Source: Streptomyces violaceusniger Tu 4113 (lineage in GTDB: Bacteria; Actinomycetota; Actinomycetes; Streptomycetales; Streptomycetaceae). From it: 64,000 nucleotides of DNA. The position numbers and the translations under genes are program-made. The number at the start of each line of letters is the position of its first letter. Position 1 is the first letter of the stretch. Positions 36,673 through 44,877 of the stretch are shown here, one piece after another. The stretch covers positions 7,626,001 through 7,690,000 of the forward strand of contig NC_015957.1 in the NCBI RefSeq assembly GCF_000147815.2, given 5' to 3'. Under the pieces are notes generated by a model. That model saw nothing but the letters and a program-made list of their open reading frames with translations, was not told the DNA's origin and made no database searches.

Positions 36673-38810
36673 TGACCACCCGCACAGAAAACCACGAGGA
36701 CTCCATGTCCACTGCCACTCCGACCAGGGCGCCGCGAGGCGGCGTTCCCACCGGGCACAGCCCGGCCGAGGACCGTGTCGGCGCGGGCCTCTTCGACCCC
36801 GGACAGCTCCTGAAGTCGCTGCCGGACGCCTTCCGCAAGCTGGACCCGCGGGTGATGGTGAAGTCGCCCGTGATGTTCGTCGTGCTGGTCGGGTCCGTGC
36901 TGACCACCGTGTTCTCGTGTCAGGATCCGGGCGACTGGTTCGGCTGGGCGATCAGCGCCTGGCTGTGGCTGACCGTGATCTTCGCCAATCTGGCGGAGGC
37001 GGTCGCCGAGGGGCGTGGCAAGGCGCAGGCCGACACCCTGCGCAAGGCCAAGACCGACACGGTGGCCCGGCGGCTGGCGGCGGACGGCACGGCCGAGGAG
37101 CGGATCCCCGGCACCGGGCTGAAGATCGGTGACCTGGTGGTCTGCGAGGCCGGCGATGTGATCCCCGGCGACGGCGATGTGGTGGAGGGCGTCGCCTCGG
37201 TCGACGAGTCGGCCATCACCGGCGAGTCGGCGCCGGTCATCCGCGAGTCCGGCGGCGACCGTTCGGCCGTGACCGGCGGCACCAAGGTGCTGTCCGACCG
37301 CATCGTCATCAGGATCACCACCAAACCGGGCGAGACCTTCATCGACCGGATGATCAACCTGGTGGAGGGCGCCGCCCGGCAGAAGACGCCGAACGAGATC
37401 GCGCTGAACATCCTGCTCGCCTCGCTGACGGTCGTGTTCCTGCTCGCCTGCGTCACGCTGCCGCCGTTCGCCGATTACGCGGGCACGCATCTGACGATGG
37501 TGGTGCTGGTGGCGCTGCTGGTCTGCCTGATCCCGACGACGATCGGCGCGCTGCTGTCGGCGATCGGCATCGCGGGCATGGACCGGCTGGTGCAGCGGAA
37601 CGTGCTGGCGATGTCGGGCCGGGCGGTCGAGGCCGCCGGTGACGTCTCCACACTGCTGCTGGACAAGACCGGCACGATCACCCTGGGCAACCGGCAGGCG
37701 GCGGAGTTCGCGCCGGTGCGCGGCACCACCGAGGCCGAGGTCGCCGACGCCGCCCAGCTCTCCTCGCTGGCCGACGAGACCCCCGAGGGCCGGTCCATCG
37801 TCGTCCTGGCGAAGGAGAAGTACGGGCTGCGCGAGCGCCACCAGGGCGAACTGGTGGGCGCCGAGTGGATCGAGTTCACCGCGCAGACCCGGATGTCGGG
37901 TGTAGACGTCGGCGAGCGGAAGATCCGCAAGGGCGCGGCCGGTTCGGTCATCGCCTGGGTCCGGGAGCGGGGCGGCACGGTCGCCGAGGACGCGGACCGG
38001 ATCGCCCACCGGATCTCCGAGGCCGGCGGCACCCCGCTGCTGGTGGCGGTCCAGGACGCCGACGGGGCGCGGGTGCTGGGCGTCATCCACCTCAAGGACG
38101 TGGTCAAGGAGGGCATGCGCGAGCGGTTCGACGAGCTGCGCCGCATGGGCATCAAGACCGTCATGATCACGGGTGACAACCCGCTGACGGCCAAGGCCAT
38201 CGCCGAGGAGGCGGGCGTCGACGACTTCCTCGCCGAGGCCACTCCCGAGGACAAGATGGCCCTGATCAAGCGGGAGCAGGCGGGCGGCAAGCTGGTCGCG
38301 ATGACCGGCGACGGCACCAACGACGCCCCGGCGCTGGCCCAGGCGGACGTCGGGGTGGCGATGAACACCGGTACGTCGGCCGCCAAGGAGGCCGGCAACA
38401 TGGTCGACCTCGACTCCAATCCGACCAAGCTGATCGAGATCGTGGAGATCGGCAAGCAGTTGCTGATCACCCGTGGCGCGCTGACCACCTTCTCCATCGC
38501 CAACGATGTCGCGAAGTACTTCGCGATCATCCCGGCGCTGTTCGCGGCGGTCCACCCGGGCCTGGACAAGCTGAACATCATGCGGTTGTCGTCGCCGGAC
38601 TCGGCGATCCTGTCCGCAGTGATCTTCAATGCGCTGATCATCATCGCGCTGGTGCCGCTGGCCCTGCGGGGCGTGCGCTACCGGCCGATGAGCGCCGACA
38701 AGATGCTGCGGCGCAACCTCGGGATCTACGCCCTCGGCGGCCTGATAGCGCCCTTCATCGGCATCAAGATCATCGACCTGCTCATCTCCGTCATTCCCGG
38801 GATCGGCTGA
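36672..38810 (+). CDS. kdpB: Potassium-transporting ATPase subunit B (P-type ATPase)
   Basis: About 712 aa. It starts at the ATG at 36672 (or the GTG 3 nt before, or an ATG at 36705 that also has a GAGGA site). P-type motifs: TGES (ITGESAPV), phosphorylation site [12 protein letters not shown], and hinge [10 protein letters not shown]. The N-terminal ~40 residues are low-complexity. It couples ATP hydrolysis to K+ uptake by KdpA. Confidence 0.96.
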   Translation: MTTRTENHEDSMSTATPTRAPRGGVPTGHSPAEDRVGAGLFDPGQLLKSLPDAFRKLDPRVMVKSPVMFVVLVGSVLTTVFSCQDPGDWFGWAISAWLWLTVIFANLAEAVAEGRGKAQADTLRKAKTDTVARRLAADGTAEERIPGTGLKIGDLVVCEAGDVIPGDGDVVEGVASVDESAITGESAPVIRESGGDRSAVTGGTKVLSDRIVIRITTKPGETFIDRMINLVEGAARQKTPNEIALNILLASLTVVFLLACVTLPPFADYAGTHLTMVVLVALLVCLIPTTIGALLSAIGIAGMDRLVQRNVLAMSGRAVEAAGDVSTLLLDKTGTITLGNRQAAEFAPVRGTTEAEVADAAQLSSLADETPEGRSIVVLAKEKYGLRERHQGELVGAEWIEFTAQTRMSGVDVGERKIRKGAAGSVIAWVRERGGTVAEDADRIAHRISEAGGTPLLVAVQDADGARVLGVIHLKDVVKEGMRERFDELRRMGIKTVMITGDNPLTAKAIAEEAGVDDFLAEATPEDKMALIKREQAGGKLVAMTGDGTNDAPALAQADVGVAMNTGTSAAKEAGNMVDLDSNPTKLIEIVEIGKQLLITRGALTTFSIANDVAKYFAIIPALFAAVHPGLDKLNIMRLSSPDSAILSAVIFNALIIIALVPLALRGVRYRPMSADKMLRRNLGIYALGGLIAPFIGIKIIDLLISVIPGIG

Positions 38811-38815
38811 CCGCC

Positions 38816-39484
38816 ATGAACCATTCCGTCATGAACACCGCCCGGCTGTTCGGGGCCGGCCTACGGGCCCTCCTCGTGCTGACCCTGGTCACGGGCGTCA
38901 TCTACCCGCTGGTGGTCACCGGCATCGCCCAGGGGCTGTTCCACGACAAGGCGAACGGCTCCGAGATCACGGCGGACGGCAAGGTCGTCGGCTCTTCCCT
39001 GACCGGGCAGCCGTACAACCTGCCGTTGAAGAAGGGTCACGAGACCCCTGACCCCGATCTGAAGTGGTTCCAGGGGCGCCCGGCGAACGGCCTCGGCACC
39101 AACAGCTTCAACACCCAGTACACGCTGCTGCTGTCCGGGGCCACCAACCTCTCCGCCGACAGCAAGGACCTGCTCCAGCAGGTCAAGGACGCCAAGGCCG
39201 CGGTCGTGAAGAACAACTCGGTGCCCGGCTACACCGTCAGGCCGTCCCAGGTCCCCGCCGACGCGGTGACGTCCTCCGGCTCCGGCCTGGACCCGGACAT
39301 CTCCCCGCGCTACGCCGAGATCCAGATCCACCGGGTCGCGGAGCGGAACGGGCTGTCCGTCGCCCAGGTGGAGAAGCTGGTCGAGGACAAGACCGAGGGC
39401 CGCACGATCGGCTTCATCGGCGAGCCGCGGGTGAACGTCCTCGAACTCAACATCGCGCTCAAGGGCCTCGTGGCCCAGCGCTGA
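38816..39484 (+). CDS. kdpC: Potassium-transporting ATPase subunit C
   Basis: 222 aa with one N-terminal transmembrane helix (LLVLTLVTGVIYPLVVTGIAQ) and a soluble outer domain containing WFQGRPA, GSGLDPDISPRYAEIQIHRVA and IGEPRVNVLELNIAL. These are hallmark KdpC segments. Last gene of the kdp operon. No kdpD or kdpE follows. Confidence 0.95.
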   Translation: MNHSVMNTARLFGAGLRALLVLTLVTGVIYPLVVTGIAQGLFHDKANGSEITADGKVVGSSLTGQPYNLPLKKGHETPDPDLKWFQGRPANGLGTNSFNTQYTLLLSGATNLSADSKDLLQQVKDAKAAVVKNNSVPGYTVRPSQVPADAVTSSGSGLDPDISPRYAEIQIHRVAERNGLSVAQVEKLVEDKTEGRTIGFIGEPRVNVLELNIALKGLVAQR

Positions 39485-39508
39485 CGGCGCTACGCGCCCC
39501 GAGAAGCG

Positions 39509-40060
39509 GGGGCCGGGGACATTCTCTCTCCCTCCGGCCGCTTCAACTTCGCCTGGGGTGGCCCCACCGGCCCCGCCCGCTCCGGCGCGGACCTCGAGCC
39601 GCTGGCCCGGCTGCTCCTCGACATCGGGGTGGACCACTGGATCCTCGCGGACTCCGTCGGCTACGCGGCGCCGCCGCAGATCCGTGAACTCGTCACCGCC
39701 GCGCTCGCGCATGTGCCCGCCGACCGCCTCACCGTGCAGATCCACGACGGGCGCGGGATGGGCTTGGCGGCCCTGCTCCCCCTGCTGGAGCTGGGTGTCC
39801 GTACCCTCGACACCTCGCTCGCCGGCAGCGGCGGCCATCCCGCCATGCCCGGCACCCACGGCGGCGGTGTGTGCACCGAGGACGCGGTGCGGCTTTTGGA
39901 ACTGGCGGGGGTGCGCACCGGAATCGGCCTGACCCGGCTCATCGACGCCGCCAACTGGCCGGCGGAGGAGGTCGGCGCGCCCGGCAAGGGATTCGTCCGG
40001 CACACCGGCCCGGTGCCGGCTCCCGGCCGACCGGGAAGGCGACTCGCCTTCACCTGGTGA
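39509..40060 (+). pseudogene. HMG-CoA lyase-like remnant (N-terminus missing)
   Basis: An open frame from about 39509 to the TGA at 40058-40060. It reads FNFAWGGPTG, then WILADSVGYAAPPQIRELV, VQIHDGRGMGLAALLPLLELGVRTLDTSLAGSGGHP and THGGGVCTEDAVRLLELAGV. This is the C-terminal half of an HMG-CoA lyase/HMGL-like barrel, with the HDxxG-type His-Asp and the CTED-type element. The N-terminal half, including the first metal-binding Asp, is absent and there is no credible start, so a decayed or fused fragment is likely. Confidence 0.65.
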
Positions 40061-40067
40061 TACGCGA

Positions 40068-40099
40068 GTGAGCGGCTACGCGGGTGAGCGGCTACGCGG
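40068..40099. repeat. Tandem 16-bp repeat between convergent genes
   Basis: GTGAGCGGCTACGCGG occurs twice in direct tandem (40068-40083, 40084-40099) between the HMG-CoA lyase remnant and the convergent sigma-operon gene. It overlaps the stop region of the latter. Confidence 0.8.
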
Positions 40100-40889
40100 G
40101 GGAACCGCTGCGCGGCCGCTCGGGCAGTACGGCCCGGTCGGGCGAGGGCACGGTGGCCGTGGTGGTTTCGGCGGCGGTGAGGTCTTCGATGCGGTCGGCG
40201 AACCCCGGTTCGGGCAGGGGGAGATCGATGTCGGGGTCGTCGGTGAAGTCGACGGCCCGGGCGACGTAGTGGATGACGGCCGTGGTGGCGGGCGGCACCT
40301 CCTGCTCCCTTTTCAGGCCGTGCAGGATGCGGAGGGCGGCGGCCATCTCATGGTCGGTGGCGGCCCAGTCCTCCACGGTGTCGGTGACCGGCGGGATGTC
40401 GTTGCCCGCCTGCTCGTGCCACCACTCGAGCCAGGCGTGCGCCTGGCCGTCCTCGCCCAGGGCCATGTGGTGGAGGTAGAGGCAGTACGCGGCGGCGGGG
40501 TCACCGGCGCCGGCGGCGAACTGCCACCAGAACTGGGCGTGGTCCTCATGTCCGGCCAGTTGCAGGACGCAGCCCAGGACGCGGGAGCCGGGCGGTTCGA
40601 GGATGCGGCGGGTGAGGAAGTCCCGAAGCTGGGTCAGGGCGTCGGGGCGGGCGATGATCGCCTCGCACAGCGTGTGCAGGTCCTGCGCCATCCGTTCGTC
40701 CACGCCCGGCGCCGCGGCTCCGGCGGCCGCGGATGTCCGCTGGGCGTGCTGCGGAGGGCGCTCCCGGGGCGGGGCGCCGCCGGGGTCGGCGTGGCGGATG
40801 GCGAGCCGGGCCTCGGCGGCCTCGAAGTCGATGGGAGGGGTGGGGTTGAGCAGGGCCCGCGCGAGGATGCGGTCAATGGCTGAGGTCAT
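40092..40889 (-). CDS. Hypothetical protein coupled to sigma factor gene
   Basis: 265 aa from the ATG at 40889, which overlaps the sigma factor stop (ATGA). The N-terminal ~70 residues are polar. The middle has helical Ala-rich repeats resembling TPR/Sel1 helices (FWWQFAAGAGDPAAAYCLYLHHMALGED). The C-terminus is Pro/Thr-rich. No transmembrane helix or clear anti-sigma zinc motif is present. Coupling suggests it modulates or serves the sigma factor. Function unknown. Confidence 0.75.
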   Translation of the reverse strand: MTSAIDRILARALLNPTPPIDFEAAEARLAIRHADPGGAPPRERPPQHAQRTSAAAGAAAPGVDERMAQDLHTLCEAIIARPDALTQLRDFLTRRILEPPGSRVLGCVLQLAGHEDHAQFWWQFAAGAGDPAAAYCLYLHHMALGEDGQAHAWLEWWHEQAGNDIPPVTDTVEDWAATDHEMAAALRILHGLKREQEVPPATTAVIHYVARAVDFTDDPDIDLPLPEPGFADRIEDLTAAETTTATVPSPDRAVLPERPRSGSPA

Positions 40890-41434
40890 CGGTCCTCCTT
40901 GGCCAGGAGTTGTTGCAGGCGGCGGCGGGCGTAGCGGGCGGTGGAGCGGACGCCGGCCTCGGTGATGCCGAGGTGGGTGGCGGTCTCGGCGACGCTGTAG
41001 CCGCGGCAGTGGAGCAGGATGACCACGTCCTGCTGGCGCTCGGGGAGCTTCTTGATGGCCTGGTAGAGGTTCAGGCTCTCCTCGAGTACGGCGATGGGGT
41101 CGACCGCGTCCCTGAGCATCGCGGTCTCGAAGGTCGCGTTGTCCAGGAGGGCGGGTCCGCGGTTGCGGGCGCGGGCGAGGTCGATGGCCCGGTTCTTCAT
41201 CACCTTCCAGGCGTAGGCTGCCGGGTTCTCCGTGCTCAGCACCTTGGGCCAGCAGCGCAGGAGTTGTTCGAAGGCCGCGTCGACGGCCTCTTCGGCGTCC
41301 GCGTGGTTGCCGAGGTAGACCACGGCCCGGTCGATGTACGCCTTCCGGTGGAGCTGGTGGAAGGCACGGAAGTCCGCGGGGAGTCCGGTGGTCATCGAGG
41401 TGGTTTCGCGCGAGCGCAGGAATTCGTTGGTCAC
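40886..41434 (-). CDS. ECF-like sigma-70 family factor
   Basis: 182 aa from the GTG at 41434, preceded by a GGGAGGGGAG ribosome site. Region 2 (about residues 25-95) includes DAEEAVDAAFEQLLR and NPAAYAWKVMKNRAIDLAR. Region 4 (about 120-180) has KLPERQQDVVILLHCRGYSVAETATHLGI followed by TEAGVRSTARYARRRLQQLL. It is the middle gene of a three-gene operon with 4-nt overlaps on both sides. Confidence 0.85.
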   Translation of the reverse strand: MTNEFLRSRETTSMTTGLPADFRAFHQLHRKAYIDRAVVYLGNHADAEEAVDAAFEQLLRCWPKVLSTENPAAYAWKVMKNRAIDLARARNRGPALLDNATFETAMLRDAVDPIAVLEESLNLYQAIKKLPERQQDVVILLHCRGYSVAETATHLGITEAGVRSTARYARRRLQQLLAKEDR

Positions 41435-41589
41435 CGCTCCCCTCCCTCCCGGTCGCTGCGATGCAGTTCCGATACGCCGACGCGGACTCCCATCGCGGCC
41501 GCGCGGCGCAGGAGGGCGATGGCGTCACTGCCGAATACCCGCGCGACGAGTACGGCGGTGACGACGTTCACCACGGTTTGAAGATTCAC
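41431..41589 (-). CDS. Small (52-aa) protein upstream of sigma factor
   Basis: From a GTG at 41589: NLQTVVNVVTAVLVARVFGSDAIALLRRAAAMGVRVGV..., then a polar end. Its TGA overlaps the sigma factor GTG (GTGA), so it is likely translated. It has a moderately hydrophobic helix (about residues 4-20) and a basic mid-part. A longer in-frame start at 41748 is possible but lacks a ribosome site. Possible membrane-associated or leader protein controlling the sigma factor. Confidence 0.55.
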   Translation of the reverse strand: MNLQTVVNVVTAVLVARVFGSDAIALLRRAAAMGVRVGVSELHRSDREGGER

Positions 41590-41814
41590 GGACTTCGTTG
41601 TCCTTCTGTTCGTTGTACGAGGGGTGGCCCCCACACGCCCCGCGAGTGCGCGGTGTTGCGCTCTCTGTTTCAGATAGCGCTCACGGACGCCGGTTCGTGC
41701 ATCGGATGAGCTTAAAATCTTACGGAACGCATCGATCCAATTACGCAAATATGAAAAACATATGGGCCCAGTCTGTTGATCCGGCCCCGATCGCGCCGCC
41801 GTACGAGGGGCGGG

Positions 41815-42654
41815 CTAGCCGGTGAGTGACTGAGTGCCGAGCACGGTGAGCAGGGCGAGGCGTTCCGCGTCCTCGGTGCCGGGCTCGGCGGTGTACACCA
41901 CGATGCGCAGATCGCTGCCCGCCACCGTGAGCACATCGCAGTCCAGCATCAGCGAGCCCACCCGCGGATGGTCGATGGTCTTGCGCGACGCCTCATGACG
42001 GCCGACGGTGCCGGAGTCCCACAGCTCGGCGAACCGCTCGCTGTTCGCGCGCAGCTCCGCGACAAGCTGCCGCAGCCGCTGGTCGGCCGGGTAGCGGGCG
42101 GCGGCCGTGCGGAGATCGGCGACCAGCGCGGCCTGGAACTCGCTGCGGGCCTCATGCGTCTGCCGGGATCCGCTGTCCTCGCCGACGAAGTGGCGCCAGA
42201 CTCCGTTGCGCTCGTTGCCGCGCCACCGGGACGGATCGCCCCTCAGTGCCACGTACGGCGGATTGGCCATGAGCAGCGTCCAGGACGCGTCGCTCACGGC
42301 GACCGGTGTTCCGGTCAGCCGGTCCAGCAGCCGCTGGACGCTCGGGGTGATGTACGCCGGCACCGTCTCCGGGCCCGGTGGCGCCAGCCCGGCCAGCCGG
42401 AAGAGGTGGGCGCGCTCGTCCCCCGACAGCCGCAGCGCCCTGGCCAGCGCCTCGACGACCTGGGACGAGGGATGGGCGGCCCGGCCCTGTTCGAGGCGGG
42501 TGACGTAGTCGACGGAGATCCCGGCCAGCAACGCCAGCTCCTCGCGGCGCAGCCCGGCCGCACGCCGCTGCCCGCCGGACGTCAGCCCGGCGGCCTCCGG
42601 CGGGACCCGGTCCCGCCAGCGCCGTACCGCCTGCCCGAACTCCGTGGTCGCCAT
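41815..42654 (-). CDS. XRE/MmyB-type helix-turn-helix regulator
   Basis: 279 aa from the ATG at 42654 (MATTEFGQAVRRWRD). N-terminal HTH RAAGLRREELALLAGISVDYVTRLEQGRAA. The MmyB-type C-terminal domain (about 105-270) has VSDASWTLLMANPPYVAL and LDCDVLTVAGSDLRIVVYTAEPG. It is paralogous in architecture to the regulator at 31995-32843. The presumed partner SDR gene lies on the other side of the TnpB element. Confidence 0.88.
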   Translation of the reverse strand: MATTEFGQAVRRWRDRVPPEAAGLTSGGQRRAAGLRREELALLAGISVDYVTRLEQGRAAHPSSQVVEALARALRLSGDERAHLFRLAGLAPPGPETVPAYITPSVQRLLDRLTGTPVAVSDASWTLLMANPPYVALRGDPSRWRGNERNGVWRHFVGEDSGSRQTHEARSEFQAALVADLRTAAARYPADQRLRQLVAELRANSERFAELWDSGTVGRHEASRKTIDHPRVGSLMLDCDVLTVAGSDLRIVVYTAEPGTEDAERLALLTVLGTQSLTG

Positions 42655-42684
42655 GACCACCAGTGTGCACCGCGGGCCGGGACC

Positions 42685-42711
42685 CTTCCTGGTACTCGCG
42701 GTCCCAGGAAG
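42685..42711. promoter_or_regulatory. Inverted repeat at MmyB regulator promoter
   Basis: CTTCCTGG (42685-42692) and CCAGGAAG (42704-42711), 11-nt spacer, lie 31 nt upstream of the regulator start. The left arm continues as TCCTGGTAC, a 9-mer shared with the first MmyB/SDR module. A candidate autoregulatory operator. Confidence 0.5.
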
Positions 42712-42765
42712 ACGGGGCGGCTGGCTGCCCCCACGCCCCCGGGCGCAGCCTGGAGACTTGACTTC

Positions 42766-42920
42766 CTCCTCCGCTTAAAGGCGGGGGATTCCAGCGGTCG
42801 CCCGCTGGGGTTCCTGCTTCACCGACGACTGCCCCGTCCGGGAGGACTCCCGTTGAGGTCTTACACCGTCTCCACAGGCAGACGCCGCCAGCCCGGCGGC
42901 CAGGATATTGCGTGCCGCGT
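42766..42920 (-). ncRNA. Putative omega RNA (reRNA) region at tnpB 3' end
   Basis: TnpB guide RNAs derive from the 3' end of tnpB and the element's right end. Here the right-end hairpin overlaps the last codons (ATCCCCCGCCTTTAA region). The segment just beyond it, around 42740-42760 on the minus strand, would be the guide. Boundaries are approximate and transcription is inferred only. Confidence 0.35.
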
Positions 42921-43983
42921 TCACGTCGCGGTCATGCACAGTGCCGCAGTCACACGTCCACTCACGGACGTTCAGCGGCAGCTTCCCGCGGACCGTGCCA
43001 CAGTTACCACACAGCTTCGAGCTGGGGAACCAGCGGTCGACCGTGACGAGTTCACGCCCGTACCAGGCGCACTTGTACTCCAGCATCATGCGCAGGTCCG
43101 TCCAGGCCGCGTCCGAGATGGCGCGCGCGAGGCGGCCGTTCTTCAGCAGGTTACGGACGGTGAGGTCCTCGATCACGACCGTTTGGTTCTCACGGACGAG
43201 CCGAGTGGTCAGCTTGTGCAGGAAGTCCCGGCGCCGGTCGGTGATCCGCGCGTGCACCTTGGCGACGCGGCGGCGGGCCTTCTCCCGGTTCGCCGAGCCC
43301 TTCGCCTTCCGGGACAGCTCCCGCTGCGCCTTCGCCAGGCGGGCCCGGTCGCGGCGCTCATGCCGGGGGTTGGCGATCTTCTCCCCGGTGGACAGGGTCA
43401 CCAGGGAGGTGACCCCGGCGTCCAGGCCGACCGCCGCACTCGTGACGGGGGCCGGGACGATGGTGTCCTCGACGAGCAGGGAGACGAACCAGCGCCCGGC
43501 AGCGTCACGGGACACCGTCACCGTCGTCGGCTCCGCACCCTCCGGGAGAGGACGCGACCAGCGGATGTCCAGCGGCCCGGCCGTCTTCGCCAGCGTCAGG
43601 CGCCCCTCGCGCCACGTGAAGGCACTGCGCGTGTACTCGGCCGACGCCCGCGACGTCTTCCGCGACTTGTACCGCGGGTACTTCGCACGCTGGGCGAAGA
43701 AGTTCCCGAACGCCGCCTGAAGATGGCGCAGCGCCTGCTGGAGCGGGACCGAGGACACCTCCGCCAGGAAGGCCAGTTCCTCGTTCTTCTTCCACTCCGT
43801 CAGCGCGGCGGAGGACTGCACGTAGGAGATGCGACGCTGCTCGCCGTACCAGGCCCGCGTGCGCTCCTCCAACGCCTTGTTGTACACGAGGCGGACACAG
43901 CCGAACGTGCGCGACAGCTCAGCCGCCTGCTCGTCCGTGGGGTAAAAGCGGTACTTGAACGCCCGCTTGACCTGCTGCGCCAT
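42775..43983 (-). CDS. tnpB: RNA-guided nuclease TnpB (OrfB, IS605 type)
   Basis: 402 aa. The N-terminal helix-turn-helix OrfB domain starts with MAQQVKRAFKYRFYPTDEQ. RuvC catalytic residues appear intact: VGLDAGVTSLVTLS (Asp), VVIEDLTVRNL (Glu), and DRDVNAARNIL (Asp). The zinc-finger cysteines are CGNCGTVRGK and WTCDCGTVHD. The C-terminus GIPRL is typical and encodes the right-end hairpin. No frameshift or truncation is visible, so the protein could be active. Confidence 0.92.
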   Translation of the reverse strand: MAQQVKRAFKYRFYPTDEQAAELSRTFGCVRLVYNKALEERTRAWYGEQRRISYVQSSAALTEWKKNEELAFLAEVSSVPLQQALRHLQAAFGNFFAQRAKYPRYKSRKTSRASAEYTRSAFTWREGRLTLAKTAGPLDIRWSRPLPEGAEPTTVTVSRDAAGRWFVSLLVEDTIVPAPVTSAAVGLDAGVTSLVTLSTGEKIANPRHERRDRARLAKAQRELSRKAKGSANREKARRRVAKVHARITDRRRDFLHKLTTRLVRENQTVVIEDLTVRNLLKNGRLARAISDAAWTDLRMMLEYKCAWYGRELVTVDRWFPSSKLCGNCGTVRGKLPLNVREWTCDCGTVHDRDVNAARNILAAGLAASACGDGVRPQRESSRTGQSSVKQEPQRATAGIPRL

Positions 43984-44141
43984 GCCTCACACTCTATCAG
44001 CTCCCGTGTGAGGGGCAGGTGTCGGCCGGAGACCGCAGACACCGAATCGCTTTGGCGGCGAATCGCCATTCCCTGCCCCGCTCCGCAGGAGCTTCGCTTC
44101 CTCCCCCGGCTGAAGGCCGGGGTATCCACGAAGGAGTCCCG

Positions 44142-44849
44142 ATGACGACAACACTTATCACCGGAGCCAACAAGGGTCTCGGCTTCGAGACCGCCCGCCG
44201 ACTGATCGCCGCGGGACACACCGTCTACCTCGGCAGCCGGGACGCCGAGCGCGGCCGCCGGGCCGCCGAGCGGCTGGGGGCGCGGCTGGTCGTCCTCGAT
44301 GTCACCGATGACGCGTCCGTGGCCGCCGCGGCCAAGACCATCGAGGCCGACGGCGGGCTGGATGTGCTGATCAACAACGCCGGTATCGAGGCGCGGACGC
44401 CGGACGGCGGGGTGATCGGCGCCGCCGAGGTCACCGCCGACATGATGCGGACGGTGTTCGAGACGAACGTCTTCGGCGTGGTGCGGGTCACCCACGCCTT
44501 CCTGCCGCTGCTGCGGCGGTCCGCCGCCCCGGTCGTGGTCAATGTCAGCAGCGGGCTGGCCTCGCTGGAGCGGGTCTCCACCCCGGACGACCCGACGCAC
44601 GCCTATCCGGGAGTCAGCTATCCGGCGTCGAAGGCCACGGTCAACATGATCACCGTGCAGTACGCGAAGGCGTTCCCGCAGATGCGGATCAACGCCGTCG
44701 AGCCCGGCTACACCGCGACGGACCTCAACGCGCACACCGGCCACCAGACCGTCGAGGAGGGCGCCGAGATCATCGTCCGGATGGCCCAGGTGGGGCCCGA
44801 CGGCCCGACGGGAGGGTACTTCGACATCGAGGGCGCTCTCCCCTGGTAG
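44142..44849 (+). CDS. SDR family oxidoreductase
   Basis: 235 aa from the ATG at 44142 with GAAGGAGT upstream. Motifs: ITGANKGLGFETARRL, LDVTDDASV, INNAGIEAR, NVSSGL and YPASKATVNM. The start lies only 20 nt from the element-end hairpin at 44104-44122, so the native upstream promoter was probably displaced. It is likely the former divergent partner of the MmyB regulator at 41815-42654. Confidence 0.87.
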   Translation: MTTTLITGANKGLGFETARRLIAAGHTVYLGSRDAERGRRAAERLGARLVVLDVTDDASVAAAAKTIEADGGLDVLINNAGIEARTPDGGVIGAAEVTADMMRTVFETNVFGVVRVTHAFLPLLRRSAAPVVVNVSSGLASLERVSTPDDPTHAYPGVSYPASKATVNMITVQYAKAFPQMRINAVEPGYTATDLNAHTGHQTVEEGAEIIVRMAQVGPDGPTGGYFDIEGALPW

Positions 44850-44877
44850 AGCAGCGGACCGGTCCGGGGTGCCGCCC

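Larger units (their letters stand above)
42757..44128. mobile_element. Solo-TnpB IS200/IS605-type element (no TnpA)
   Basis: The element holds one leftward tnpB gene flanked by similar hairpins in the same orientation. The right-end hairpin is CCTCCGC/GCGGGGG at 42768-42774/42781-42787, overlapping the tnpB stop. The other is CCCCGGC/GCCGGGG at 44104-44110/44116-44122. Each is preceded by CTTCCTCC. A third hairpin, CCTCACAC/GTGTGAGG (43985-43992/44006-44013), lies just before the tnpB start. No Y1 transposase TnpA is present, so mobility would need it in trans. The exact ends are not determined. Confidence 0.7.

Noticed and set aside
41968..44145. Rightward 725-aa frame spanning the MmyB regulator and tnpB
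   Set aside because: It crosses two well-supported minus-strand genes in antisense and shows no domain.
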